NCBI RefSeq assembly: GCF_004803505.1
Contig: NZ_SSWH01000009.1
Location: 62,001-126,000, forward strand
Origin: Arthrobacter echini
Lineage (GTDB): Bacteria; Actinomycetota; Actinomycetes; Actinomycetales; Micrococcaceae
Length of the DNA stretch: 64,000 bases
Reading direction: 5' to 3'
Numbering within the stretch: the stretch's first letter is position 1; each line of letters opens with the position of its first letter. A program made the position numbers and the translations under genes. The notes beneath the pieces were generated by a model. It made no database searches, was not told where the DNA came from, and worked only from the letters and a program-made list of their open reading frames with translations. This document shows positions 25,078-34,043 of this stretch, piece by piece.

Positions 25078-26409
25078 TCAGCTGCCTTCCAGTCCCGGCA
25101 CGTCGCCGGGCCGCTCCAGAGCCGCCAGCACAGCCGTGGTCACCTGTTCGTCGTCGTCCTCCGGGATGCACCGCAGATCCACCAGGCAGGCACCATCATG
25201 GACCCGCGGCAGCACGGGCGGGTCCCCTGTGCGCAGCGGCAGGGCAGCACGTTCAGGAAGCCGGGCCGCCCAGCCAGGCAGCGGCACGTCGGGGCCTCCG
25301 CCGCCGCCGACCCTGCCGTCGTGTTCGACCACGGCACAACCCACGGCCCTCGCGAGCGCCTCCGTGCGTTCGCGAAGCCGCACCGGATCAGCGTGCAGCG
25401 CTGCGACCACCGGGGTCACCGGACCGGAGACCGTGGCCTCCAGCGCGGCCAGCGTCAGCTTGTCCGTCCGCAGCGCCCGGGCCAGCGGATGTCGCGCCAG
25501 CGTGTCGATCACCTCGGCGCGGCCGAGCAGGAGTCCCGCCTGCGGGCCGCCGAGGAGTTTGTCCCCGCTGACGATGACGACGTCGGCGCCGGCGTCCAAC
25601 GCACTCGCGACGTCGGGTTCGTCGGGTAGGACGTGATCGGGCTCGAGCAGGCCGCTCCCCAGATCCACCACGAGCGGGACGTGGTATCGATCGGCCAGCG
25701 TCCGGAGTCGATGCACCTCGACCCCGGAGGTGAATCCGCTGATCCGGAAGTTGCTCGGGTGGACCTTGAGCAGGCAGCCGGTCCGGTCTCCCAGCGCTGC
25801 TTCGTAGTCACGCAGGTGCGTCCGGTTGGTGGTGCCCACCTCACGCAGACGCGCGCCGGTCGATTCGATCAGCTCGGGAAGCCTGAAGCCTGCGCCGATC
25901 TCGACCAGTTCCCCGCGGCTGATCACCACCTCGCCCGGACCCGCCAGCACCGTGGTGGCCAGCAGCAGGGCGGCTGCGCCGTTGTTGACCACAAGCGCAC
26001 TCTCCGCTGCCGGGCAGGCGCGCAACAACGCCTGCCGTGCGCCGATCCCGCGTCCGGACCGGGTCCCGGTGGCCAGATCCAGTTCCACGTCGACGTAGCC
26101 GGCCGCGGTGAGCAGAGCCTCCCGGGAGACCTGCGACAAAGGGGCACGGCCGAGATTCGTATGGACGATGACGCCCGTGGCGTTCAGCACCGTCCTCAGG
26201 GACGTGGCCCGCCGGGAGGACACAGCGGCCAGGATCTGCGGTTCGACATCCTCCGGCGCGATCTCACCCGAGCGCGCCCGGTCCTGGACCTGCTGGACGA
26301 GGGAGCTGATGACGTCGCTGCCAAGACGGGCCCGGGCGAGTCGGAGCTCCGGGTGGGAGAGCAGCCTGTCGGTCCGCGGAATGAGTCGACGCGGATCGTG
26401 TGTGCCCAC
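25078..26409 (-). CDS. selA: L-seryl-tRNA(Sec) selenium transferase SelA
   Basis: 443 residues from GTG at 26409. AAGGAGG lies just upstream, though closer than usual, so the exact start is less sure; longer starts would run into the tRNA gene. SelA converts Ser-tRNA(Sec) to Sec-tRNA(Sec) with selenophosphate. The PLP lysine is Lys284 in SGDKLLGGPQAG, matching Lys295 of E. coli. NATGVIVHTNLGRAPLS, NNGAAALLL and the EIGAGFRLPELIE block are also typical. It sits 29 bp after the mature 3' end of the selenocysteine tRNA on the same strand, perhaps co-transcribed. Confidence 0.95.
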   Translation of the reverse strand: MGTHDPRRLIPRTDRLLSHPELRLARARLGSDVISSLVQQVQDRARSGEIAPEDVEPQILAAVSSRRATSLRTVLNATGVIVHTNLGRAPLSQVSREALLTAAGYVDVELDLATGTRSGRGIGARQALLRACPAAESALVVNNGAAALLLATTVLAGPGEVVISRGELVEIGAGFRLPELIESTGARLREVGTTNRTHLRDYEAALGDRTGCLLKVHPSNFRISGFTSGVEVHRLRTLADRYHVPLVVDLGSGLLEPDHVLPDEPDVASALDAGADVVIVSGDKLLGGPQAGLLLGRAEVIDTLARHPLARALRTDKLTLAALEATVSGPVTPVVAALHADPVRLRERTEALARAVGCAVVEHDGRVGGGGGPDVPLPGWAARLPERAALPLRTGDPPVLPRVHDGACLVDLRCIPEDDDEQVTTAVLAALERPGDVPGLEGS

Positions 26410-26438
26410 AGCCCTCCTTCGGGGATACCAACGGCAAG

Positions 26439-26533
26439 TGGCGGAGGCGGACGGGAATCGAACCCGCCAGACCGAGCTACTCGGTCTCACCGGTTTTGAA
26501 GACCGGGGGGCACACCAGGACCCAGACGCCTCC
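26439..26533 (-). tRNA. selC: Selenocysteine tRNA, anticodon UCA
   Basis: 95 nt including an encoded CCA. It starts GGAGGCGTCTGGG and ends CCGCCTCCGCCA; the anticodon loop reads CUUCAAA between CCGGU/ACCGG, giving UCA. The long variable arm (GAGACCGAG/CTCGGTCT) and long acceptor plus T stem are the hallmarks of bacterial tRNA(Sec). The eighth acceptor pair looks mismatched (U-C), the only irregularity. It lies between divergent selA and selD, so all four sel genes are contiguous. Confidence 0.95.
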
Positions 26534-26575
26534 AGGATGATGCTAACACCGCTGAGCATGCCTAGACTGGCTGCC

Positions 26576-27592
26576 ATGGAAGCACGGGCCCCTGGTGTGG
26601 ATCAGCAACAACTCGCAGCAGTACGACTCACCGGCTTCGCCCACGGCGGAGGATGCGCCTGCAAGATCCCTCCCGGCGAACTCGAGGACGTTGTCAGCGG
26701 GTTGACCGGGCAGAGGCACCCCAGCGTTCTGGTAGGGCTCGACGGCGGCGACGACGCCGGCGCTGTCCTGGTCCGTGACGATCTCGCGGTGCTGTCGACC
26801 GCGGACTTCTTCACCCCGGTCGTCGACGACGCCTATGACTGGGGCCGGATCGCGGCAGCGAACGCCCTGTCCGACATCTACGCCATGGGTGGAAGTCCCG
26901 TCACCGCCATCAACCTCGTGGGCTGGCCACGGGGCGTGCTGCCCATGGAGCTACTGGCCGAGGTTCTACGCGGCGGACTCGACGTGGCCGCGGAGGCCGG
27001 CTGCCCGGTGACCGGAGGGCATTCGGTCGATGACCCGGAGCCGAAGTACGGAATGGCGGTCACGGGGATCGGCGACCCCACCAAGCTGCTCCGCAACGAT
27101 GCCGCCCGTCCCGGTCTCCCCCTGACACTCACCAAGCCGATCGGGCTGGGCCTGCTGAACAACCGGCACAAGACCACCGGGGAAATCTTTCCCGAGGCCA
27201 TCGCGACCATGGTGGAACTGAACCGCGACGCATCCGAAGCAGCGGTACAGCACGGGGTGCGGGCCGCGACGGATGTCACCGGTTTCGGTCTCCTGGGGCA
27301 TCTCCACAAGATGTGCCGGGCCTCCGGAGTGGGCGCGGTCATCGATCACGACGCGGTGCCGTTGGTCACCGGGGCCCGAGAAGCACTGCGCGACGGCTTC
27401 ATCTCGGGTGGGACCCGACGCAACCTGGACTGGGTCCGCCCCCATCTGCGGACCGCGGCGGGAGTCTCGGAGGAGGACCTGTTGTTGCTCGCCGACGCCC
27501 AGACCTCCGGGGGATTGCTCGTGGTGGGCGAGCTGCCGGGCCATCCCGTCGTGGGACACACCACCGAGATACCGGGCATCGACATACGCTGA
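26576..27592 (+). CDS. selD: Selenide, water dikinase (selenophosphate synthetase) SelD
   Basis: 338 residues. It makes selenophosphate from selenide and ATP. The active site HGGGCACK has Cys27, Cys29 and Lys30, matching Cys17 and Lys20 of E. coli; it is a Cys, not Sec, enzyme. The AIR-synthase-like halves follow, with DDAGAVLV, GHSVDDPEPKYGMAVTG and TDVTGFGLLGH. ATG at 26576 is taken because it begins the conserved part. TAGACT lies only seven bases upstream, so the mRNA may be leaderless. Convergent with the nrfD-like gene, ten bases apart. Confidence 0.95.
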   Translation: MEARAPGVDQQQLAAVRLTGFAHGGGCACKIPPGELEDVVSGLTGQRHPSVLVGLDGGDDAGAVLVRDDLAVLSTADFFTPVVDDAYDWGRIAAANALSDIYAMGGSPVTAINLVGWPRGVLPMELLAEVLRGGLDVAAEAGCPVTGGHSVDDPEPKYGMAVTGIGDPTKLLRNDAARPGLPLTLTKPIGLGLLNNRHKTTGEIFPEAIATMVELNRDASEAAVQHGVRAATDVTGFGLLGHLHKMCRASGVGAVIDHDAVPLVTGAREALRDGFISGGTRRNLDWVRPHLRTAAGVSEEDLLLLADAQTSGGLLVVGELPGHPVVGHTTEIPGIDIR

Positions 27593-27602
27593 CGGAAGGG
27601 CT

Positions 27603-28685
27603 TCAGTCGCTCGTCGTGATCGAATCGTGGACGATGCCTGCCCGCCGTCGTGCAGCGAGCCGGTTCTTCTGCGGTTCGATGGTGTACCGCGGATCTTCGG
27701 TGGATCTCAGGCCCGCGCGCAGGATCCCGAAGCGTGTCAGGACCGAGGCGCCCAGGAGCGCTACTCCCGACAGGGCCGCGGTGAGCCGGTGCCTCCCGCC
27801 CAGCAGCACACCGACGCCCCCGATCACAGCCAGCCGCTCACTCCAGGCGAGCATCCGTCCCGGTGCGTCCTGATGCAGGGTCTCTGCGACGACCGGATCC
27901 ATGTTCCGCTCCATCACCCTGGTGGCGATCAGTTCTCCGGCAACCCCCAGCAACGCCATCGTCCGCGCCGGCCCGGCCTCCTTCACGGGAGTGGTGATCA
28001 TGGCAAGGCCCGCGGCGGCGAGGCTGGCCGACCCGACGAAGACCAGAGGCAGATCCTCCCGCGCGGCGTTCCAGGTCGGATTCGCGGTGTCCGAGAGAAG
28101 GACCGCGGTGTAGACCGACAGGGGGGCCGCGAACACGGCCGCTTCTACTCCCGCCGGACCCTCGAGGCCCCGCAATACTCGGCGGAGCGGCCCGAGCGGG
28201 AGCCTGGAACCGGTCATCCGGTCGATCTCCGATGCAGCACATACTCCAGCACCCGTGCCGAACGCCGCCAGGATCCACGAGCCGACGCTCATGGGAGAGG
28301 TGAGCTTGATGGTACGGAGCATGTTCAAGAACCGCTCGGGACGGCCGAGATCCACCACCAGCGCCGCCGCTCCGGCCCCGGTTGCTGCCAGCGCAGCCAG
28401 CCTACTGTTGCGGCGCAGGATCAGGCGCCCGGTCATCTGACCACCGAGGCCGAGGAGCGCAGAACCGCCTGCTACCCCGCCGAGGAAGAGATAGACGGCG
28501 ATGGGGTTCCCCCATGGCGGAGGTTTGACCACTGAACGGCCGTAGTAGGACGTGAAAGCGACGTCGGGGACCACCGATGGTTCCACACGCCCCTGACCCG
28601 AACCACCCCGACGGCGCTTGCCGTCCCGCTTCCGGCTGTGGGGCGGTTCAGGCGGCCTGTAGTCGTCGAAGTCGGAGACCGTCAA
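27603..28685 (-). CDS. NrfD-like membrane subunit of formate dehydrogenase
   Basis: 360 residues. A polar N-terminus of about 60 residues precedes eight or so hydrophobic segments. LFLGGVAGGSALLG (about 67-80), DLGRPERFLNMLR and SPMSVGSWIL are typical of the NrfD/PsrC quinone-linked membrane anchors. It should pass electrons from the iron-sulfur subunit to menaquinone. The start is TTG at 28685, overlapping the TGA of fdhB by four bases (TTGA), consistent with translational coupling. No haem-ligand pattern like that of FdnI is evident, so this is an NrfD-type rather than cytochrome-b-type anchor. Confidence 0.9.
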   Translation of the reverse strand: MTVSDFDDYRPPEPPHSRKRDGKRRRGGSGQGRVEPSVVPDVAFTSYYGRSVVKPPPWGNPIAVYLFLGGVAGGSALLGLGGQMTGRLILRRNSRLAALAATGAGAAALVVDLGRPERFLNMLRTIKLTSPMSVGSWILAAFGTGAGVCAASEIDRMTGSRLPLGPLRRVLRGLEGPAGVEAAVFAAPLSVYTAVLLSDTANPTWNAAREDLPLVFVGSASLAAAGLAMITTPVKEAGPARTMALLGVAGELIATRVMERNMDPVVAETLHQDAPGRMLAWSERLAVIGGVGVLLGGRHRLTAALSGVALLGASVLTRFGILRAGLRSTEDPRYTIEPQKNRLAARRRAGIVHDSITTSD

Positions 28686-29677
28686 TTCCGGCCCCCTACC
28701 AGGAAGGCTGCGGCGGCGCCCACCAGCATGCCGGCGGCGGCGACACCGGCCCGCTTGTACATGCGCGGCAGGTCCTTCGTAGGAACCTGGGGATCCGGCG
28801 GCAACCCGTACACCTCCGGTTCGTCCAGCAGCAGGAACACCGAGCCGGTGCCTCCCACGCCGTCGGAATCATTGGCTCCGTAGAGCCGCGCTTCCGTCAA
28901 CCCCTGCGCATGCAGTTCCGCCACCCGCTCCTTCGCAGCAGTGACCATGTTCTCGCGTTCGCCGTACTTGATCGACGTCGTCGGGCAGGCCTGCGCGCAG
29001 GCCGGGGTCTGATCGTCGACCATCCGGTCGTAGCACAGCGTGCACTTCTGGGCGACGCCGCCGTTGCGCGTGGGTGCCTGTTCTCCGGGGGTGAAGTCGC
29101 GGTCGGTCTTCGGTCCTGCCGTGCCGTTGCTCCGCCGCTCGATCACACCGAAGGGGCAGCCAGCCACGCAGGTTCCACAGCCGTTGCAGACGTCGTCCTG
29201 CACTACCACGGTGCCATGTTCCGTCCGGAACAGCGCTCCGGTGGGGCAGACATCGAGGCACCCCGCATTGGTGCAGTGCTTGCACACGTCCGACGACATC
29301 AACCACCGGAACTCATCGGTGTCCGGCGGGGCTGTATCCGCATTCGACAGGTCCGGCGCCCTGTCCTGCCCGGGCGGGCCGATCCTGGGTATGCCGAGGC
29401 TGACGAGAGCCTTACCCGACTCACGGGCACGATCGATCTGCTCACGGCCCTGCTCGACGAACGCGACGTGGCGCCAGGTGTCCGCGCCGAGCTCGCCGGT
29501 GTTGTCATAGGAGGACTCGAGCAACTGATAGTCCGAGTCCACAGGATTGCGGTTCCATTCCTTGCACGCGACTTCGCACGCCTTGCACCCGATGCAGATC
29601 GACGTGTCGGTGAAGAAACCCTTCCGGGGGTGCCCGCTGTGCCTGAGGTGATCCGGGGATTCGGTCAATGGGTCCAT
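28682..29677 (-). CDS. fdhB: Formate dehydrogenase iron-sulfur subunit
   Basis: 331 residues. Four cysteine clusters bind four [4Fe-4S] centres: CIGCKACEVACKEWN (about 27-41), CKHCTNAGCLDVCPTG, CNGCGTCVAGCPFG and CTLCYDRM...CAQACPTT. This is the FdnH/FdhB arrangement that wires the catalytic subunit to the membrane. A C-terminal hydrophobic helix (about 308-328) would anchor it. ATG at 29677 directly follows the fdhA stop, with GGAGGAG seven bases upstream. No Tat signal is seen on either soluble subunit. Confidence 0.95.
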   Translation of the reverse strand: MDPLTESPDHLRHSGHPRKGFFTDTSICIGCKACEVACKEWNRNPVDSDYQLLESSYDNTGELGADTWRHVAFVEQGREQIDRARESGKALVSLGIPRIGPPGQDRAPDLSNADTAPPDTDEFRWLMSSDVCKHCTNAGCLDVCPTGALFRTEHGTVVVQDDVCNGCGTCVAGCPFGVIERRSNGTAGPKTDRDFTPGEQAPTRNGGVAQKCTLCYDRMVDDQTPACAQACPTTSIKYGERENMVTAAKERVAELHAQGLTEARLYGANDSDGVGGTGSVFLLLDEPEVYGLPPDPQVPTKDLPRMYKRAGVAAAGMLVGAAAAFLVGGRN

Positions 29678-32600
29678 TCAGTTCTCCTCCTTGGTGCCCT
29701 CGCCCGACACCGGATCTGATCCGGTGAGCTTCTGATTGCCCGTTTCCGGTGTCAGCCCCGCGCGGGACTGGTAATCGGAGACCAGGGTGAGGAGCTCAGC
29801 GCCCTGCGGCCGACGACCCGGGACGATGGTGCACGAACCCACCTTGGACTCCTGGATCTGTACGTTGGGATCCAGCGTCACGCCGACCAGGTCGTTGACG
29901 GCGTCGCCGGAGACCACAGCGTCCTGTCCCACGCCCCAGTGGTACGGCAAGCCGATCTGGTGAACGGTGTGCCCACCCACCTTCAACGGTTTCACCCGAT
30001 CGGTCACCAGTACCTTCGCCTCGATCGCCGAACGCGGCGAGATGATGGTGGCCCATCCGTAGGGCTCCAACCCTCGTTCGGCCGCCAGCTCCGGAGAGAC
30101 CTCGCAGAACATCTCCGGCTGCAACTCGGAGAGATACGGTAACCACCGGCTCATCCCACCGGCCGTGTGATGCTCGGTCAGGCGGTACGTGGTGAACACG
30201 TAGGGGTAGACATCCGAACCTCGGGTACCCGCACTGGGCGCGCTGAGATTGTCCTCGCGCGGGAACACCACCCGGGTGGGATTCTGCTGCTGCCCGTAGA
30301 GCGGATTGGAGACCGGGGACTCCTGAGGCTCGTAGTGTGTCGGCAGCGGGCCGTCGACCATACCCTTCGGGACGTAGAGCCATCCTTTGCCGTCGGACTG
30401 CATGATGAACGGGTCGTCGCCGGCGAGCGCAGCAACTCCTCTGGCGTCACGATCCGGGACAGTACCGGGAGCGAGGTCCACGGGGAAGTCGGGCACGTCG
30501 TCCCCGGTCCACCGCTTCTGCTCCTCGTCCCACCAGACGTACTTCTTGCGTTCACTCCACGGCTTGCCCTCGAGGTCCGCCGAAGCCCGGTTGTACAGGA
30601 TGCGCCGGTTGGCCGGCCAGGACCAACCCCACTCGGAGGCGACGGGACCCTGTTCCTGGCCGGGTCTGCGATCGGCGGCGTGATTGACACCGTCGGCATA
30701 GACACCGGTGTAGATCCAGCATCCGCCGGCGGTGGAGCCGTCGGCGCGCATCTGCGTATACGAGGACAGTGGAGTTCCTGCCTCGGGCCCCGTCAGATGG
30801 CACCCGTTGATCTCGGCGAGGACCGCTTCGGGGTCGGGTTCATCGTGCTCGTCGAGTGGATAGTCCCAGGTCAGATCCTGCAACGGGCGGTCCCGCTCGT
30901 CCGTCGAATCGGCCAGTTTCGCTCGGATCCGCTTGCCCAGCTCGAAGAAGAACTTCAACTCGCTCTGGCAGTCGCCCGGCGGCCGCACAGCCTGGTGCCG
31001 CCACTGCAGCAGCCGCTGGGTCTGTGTGAACGAGCCTGCCTTCTCCACGTGGGTGGCTCCCGGTAGGAAGAAGACCTCGGTACCGATATCCTCCGTCTTC
31101 AGTTCACCCGTGGCGATCTCCGGCCCGTCCTTCCACCAGGTAGCGGTTTCGATCAGGTTGAAGTCCCGCACCACGAGCCACTTCAGGTGCGACATCCCCA
31201 GCCGCTGCAGCTTGCCGTGAGCAGATCCGATGGCCGGATTCTGGCCGAAGACGAAGTAACCCTCGACCTCGTCGTCGAGCATGCGCATGACCGTCTGGTA
31301 GGTCCCGTGGGGACCGTTGATGCGGGGCATGTACTGGTACGCCCACTCGGAGTCCTCTGTGGCGGCATCACCCCACCAGGCCTTGAGCAGGCTGACCGTA
31401 TAGGCGTCCGCGTTCGCCCAGAACCCCTTTCCGTCCGGGGAGAAGACCTCCTTCAGGTACTCGTCGAGGCTTCCCATCTCGGCCTTCGGCATCGGCAGGT
31501 AGCCCGGCAGCAGATTGAACAGCGTCGGGATGTCCGTCGAGCCCTGGATGCTGGCATGACCGCGCAGGGCCATGATTCCTCCACCCGGCCTGCCCACATT
31601 ACCCAGCAGAAGCTGCAGGATCGCCGCGGTACGGATGTACTGCGCGCCCACGGTGTGATGGGTCCAGCCCACGGCATACGCGAAACACGTGGTGCGCTCC
31701 CGACCGGAATTCTCGGTGATGGCCCGCGCCACATAGTCGAAATCCTCGACCGGTATGCCGCACGCCTCGTGGACCATTTCCGGGGTGTAGCGGGAATAGT
31801 GGCGTTTGAGGATCTGGAACACCGTCCTCGGATGCTCCAGGGTGAGGTCCTGTACGAACTCGCCGTCCATCGCCGGCCCGCCACTGCCGTACTGGTCGCC
31901 GGCCGCGCGGGACGACGTGTCGGAGCCGTGTTCGGAGCCGCCGTCGCCACCCTTCCCGGCTGATTTGTCCTCGTACGCCCAGGAGGACAGATCATACTGG
32001 CCGGTCTCGGGATCGTAGCCGGAGAACAACCCGTCCAGGTCCTCGGTGTCACGGAAATCCTCTCCCACCACGGTTGCCGCATTCGTGTAGGCGAGCACGT
32101 AGTCCTTGAACCACAGGTCCTTGCTGAGGACGTAGTTGATCAGGGCGCCGAGCAGGACGATGTCGGATCCGGCGCGGATGGGGACGTGCTTACTGGCAAC
32201 GGCACTGGTGCGCGTGAATCGGGGATCCACGTGGATGACCTTCGCGCCCCTGGCTTTGGCCTCAGCGACCCACTGGTATCCCACCGGGTGGCATTCGGCC
32301 ATGTTGGAACCCTGGATGACGATGCAGTCGGCGTTCGCCATGTCCTCGAGCGTCTGTGTGGCTCCGCCCCGACCAAATGAGGTTCCCAGACTGGGAACCG
32401 TGGCGGAGTGTCAAATACGCGCCTGGTTCTCCAACTGCACGGCTCCGGCTGCCGTGAAGAGCTTCTTGATCAGATAGTTCTCCTCGTTGTCCAGCGTCGC
32501 CCCACCCAGGCCGGCAATGCCCATGGTGCGCCGCAGGGCGCGACCCTGCTCGTCGGTGTCCTCCCAGGTGTTGCGACGCGCCTCGATGAACCGGTCGGCC

Positions 32601-32977
32601 ACCATGTCAGTGGCGGTCTCCAGATCCAGGTGCTGCCAATCCTTGGCGTAGGGCGCCCGATAGAGGACGGACATCTGCCTGCTGGGTGCATTGACCAGTT
32701 GCTCGCTGGCCGACCCCTTCGGGCAGAGCCTGCCCCTGGAGATCGGTGAATCGTAGTCGCCCTCGATCTGGACGACTTTCTCGTCCTTGACGAAGACACG
32801 CTGCCCGCACCCCACAGCACAGTAGGGGCAGACGCTCTGCACCACGCGGTCCGCGGTGGACGTTCGTGCTGTGATGTCGCGGGTCTTCTGCGACGTCACA
32901 GCTTCGCCGCGACCGAGTGGATCGCCGGAGCGAAGCTGCCGAACAACTGGCCATTCCAAGAAGCTGAACCTCGACAT
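29678..32977 (-). CDS. fdhA: Selenocysteine formate dehydrogenase catalytic subunit (UGA read through at codon 189)
   Basis: 1099 residues when the UGA at 32413-32411 is read as selenocysteine (Sec189). The N-terminal cluster is Cys50, 53, 57 and 85 (CPYCAVGCG ... GRLCPKG). Sec189 stands in QARIUHSATVPSLGTSFGRG, aligned with RVUHGPTV...LAPTFGRG of FdnG-type enzymes, where Sec binds molybdenum or tungsten and His190 assists. The bis-pterin cofactor domains and the C-terminal domain (VFTTYRLTEHHTAGGMSRW...) follow. The true stop is also UGA (29680-29678), so context must separate the two. There is no twin-Arg motif at the N-terminus, suggesting the complex faces the cytoplasm. TAGGGT lies close upstream; no Shine-Dalgarno is clear. 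Confidence 0.96.
32375..32413 (-). promoter_or_regulatory. Bacterial SECIS element in fdhA
   Basis: Counting the UGA as bases 1-3, GGUU falls at 15-18 and the apical loop AGUCU has G23-U24, the same offsets as the SelB-binding bulged U17 and G23-U24 of E. coli fdhF. The apical stem GGTTCCCA/TGGGAACC is an 8-bp perfect inverted repeat around GTC; an outer stem CTCCGCC/GGCGGAG closes a larger loop a little beyond. Confidence 0.9.
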
Positions 32978-33166
32978 ACCGTGACCCTAGCGCACCGCGT
33001 GGGGCAAGAACAGACAGAACCAGGTGGATGAGCAGATTGACGAATACCTCCCGCGGTGCAATGCATTCCGCGGTGGCGGACGCGATCGCCTCACAGTCGA
33101 TCCACCACGGGTGGTTCGACCTCTCAGGATCTGCAAGTCCTCCGGTGTGCGAGGCGGTGTAGTGGG

Positions 33167-34039
33167 TCAGCCGGCCGTGCCGGCTACCCGCTCGCGGGCG
33201 ACTGTGTAGTGCGGCCAGTAGCGCCAACGCGCGGGGAGCATCGGTATCGCGAGGCGCACCACACGGCGGACGACGGCGAAGGCCACCTGCTCCCGCCGCC
33301 GCCAGGGCAGGGCGTAGGCATCCCGGAGCGCCGGTGGCAGGAGGCCTGCCGCCAGGAGCGCGGGCACTCTCCGTAACGGGAGCGCAACGAGCGGTGGATC
33401 GGGCGCCAGGAGCTGTCCGCCGATGAGCCGCGCGGTCGCACCGACGTCGAGCACTGTGCGGATCTGCTCAGCGACATACCGCTCGAGGGCTGCGTGGTTC
33501 GCGGGCAGGATCTCCTCGGTCACCCCGAACAGCCGGGCGAACTGCCTCATGTCGCGGTAGTAGGCATCGCGCTCGTCGGAGCTGATCGGCCGGAGGAAGA
33601 TCTCCGTCGCCTCCAGTGCCGTCCGGACCAGGGTTGCGAAGACCCACAGGGACAACGCCGGATCGCTCGCACTGTAGGGCGTTCCCGCTCTGACCGACCC
33701 GCTGGAATCCGGAAGAGTCCCCTGGACCGGGCGGTGCCTGAGCGCTACGTTCCCTGATGCGGCACGGACCTGCGCCCGGTCCCCGAAAGTGACCGTCAGG
33801 ACGGCGTCGAGCGTTCCACGCAGGCGCCTCAGCGGGTCGGCCGCGAAACCGCTGTGGGAGCGAACACCTTCTCCCACGAGCGGATGAGCCACCTGGAGCA
33901 ACAGCGCAGCAGGGCCACCGGCGAGGATGACGCGCTCGCGAGCGATCCGCCAGGCCGCGGAATCCGGACCGAAGAGACCGGCATCGCCGGCCTCACCCGG
34001 TCCCGGGCGGGGCGGGAAGAACTGCCCCAATCGCTTCAA
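33167..34039 (-). CDS. Oxygenase MpaB family protein (DUF2236)
   Basis: 290 residues, soluble. The DUF2236/MpaB blocks are present: ARERVILAGGPAALLLQVAHPLVGEGVRSHSGFAADPLRRLRGT in the first 70-110 residues (with the His of AHPLV as a likely haem or metal ligand) and RDMRQFARLFGVTEEILPANHAALERYV near the middle. Members range from fungal oxygenases to rubber-oxygenase relatives; here the substrate is unknown. The annotated start is TTG at 34039, four bases after the stop of the glycosidase gene, so it seems to be the second gene of that operon. The start codon is uncertain. Confidence 0.82.
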   Translation of the reverse strand: MKRLGQFFPPRPGPGEAGDAGLFGPDSAAWRIARERVILAGGPAALLLQVAHPLVGEGVRSHSGFAADPLRRLRGTLDAVLTVTFGDRAQVRAASGNVALRHRPVQGTLPDSSGSVRAGTPYSASDPALSLWVFATLVRTALEATEIFLRPISSDERDAYYRDMRQFARLFGVTEEILPANHAALERYVAEQIRTVLDVGATARLIGGQLLAPDPPLVALPLRRVPALLAAGLLPPALRDAYALPWRRREQVAFAVVRRVVRLAIPMLPARWRYWPHYTVARERVAGTAG

Positions 34040-34043
34040 GCGC

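Noticed and set aside
26410-26577. Longer selA start overlapping the tRNA gene
   Set aside because: The extra residues come from reading through tRNA(Sec) and have no SelA-like sequence; GTG at 26409 has AAGGAGG upstream.
32342-32413. fdhA looks broken into two genes at 32411 (apparent nonsense mutation)
   Set aside because: The UGA is at the exact Sec position of formate dehydrogenases, is followed by a SECIS-like hairpin, and the genome segment encodes the full Sec machinery.
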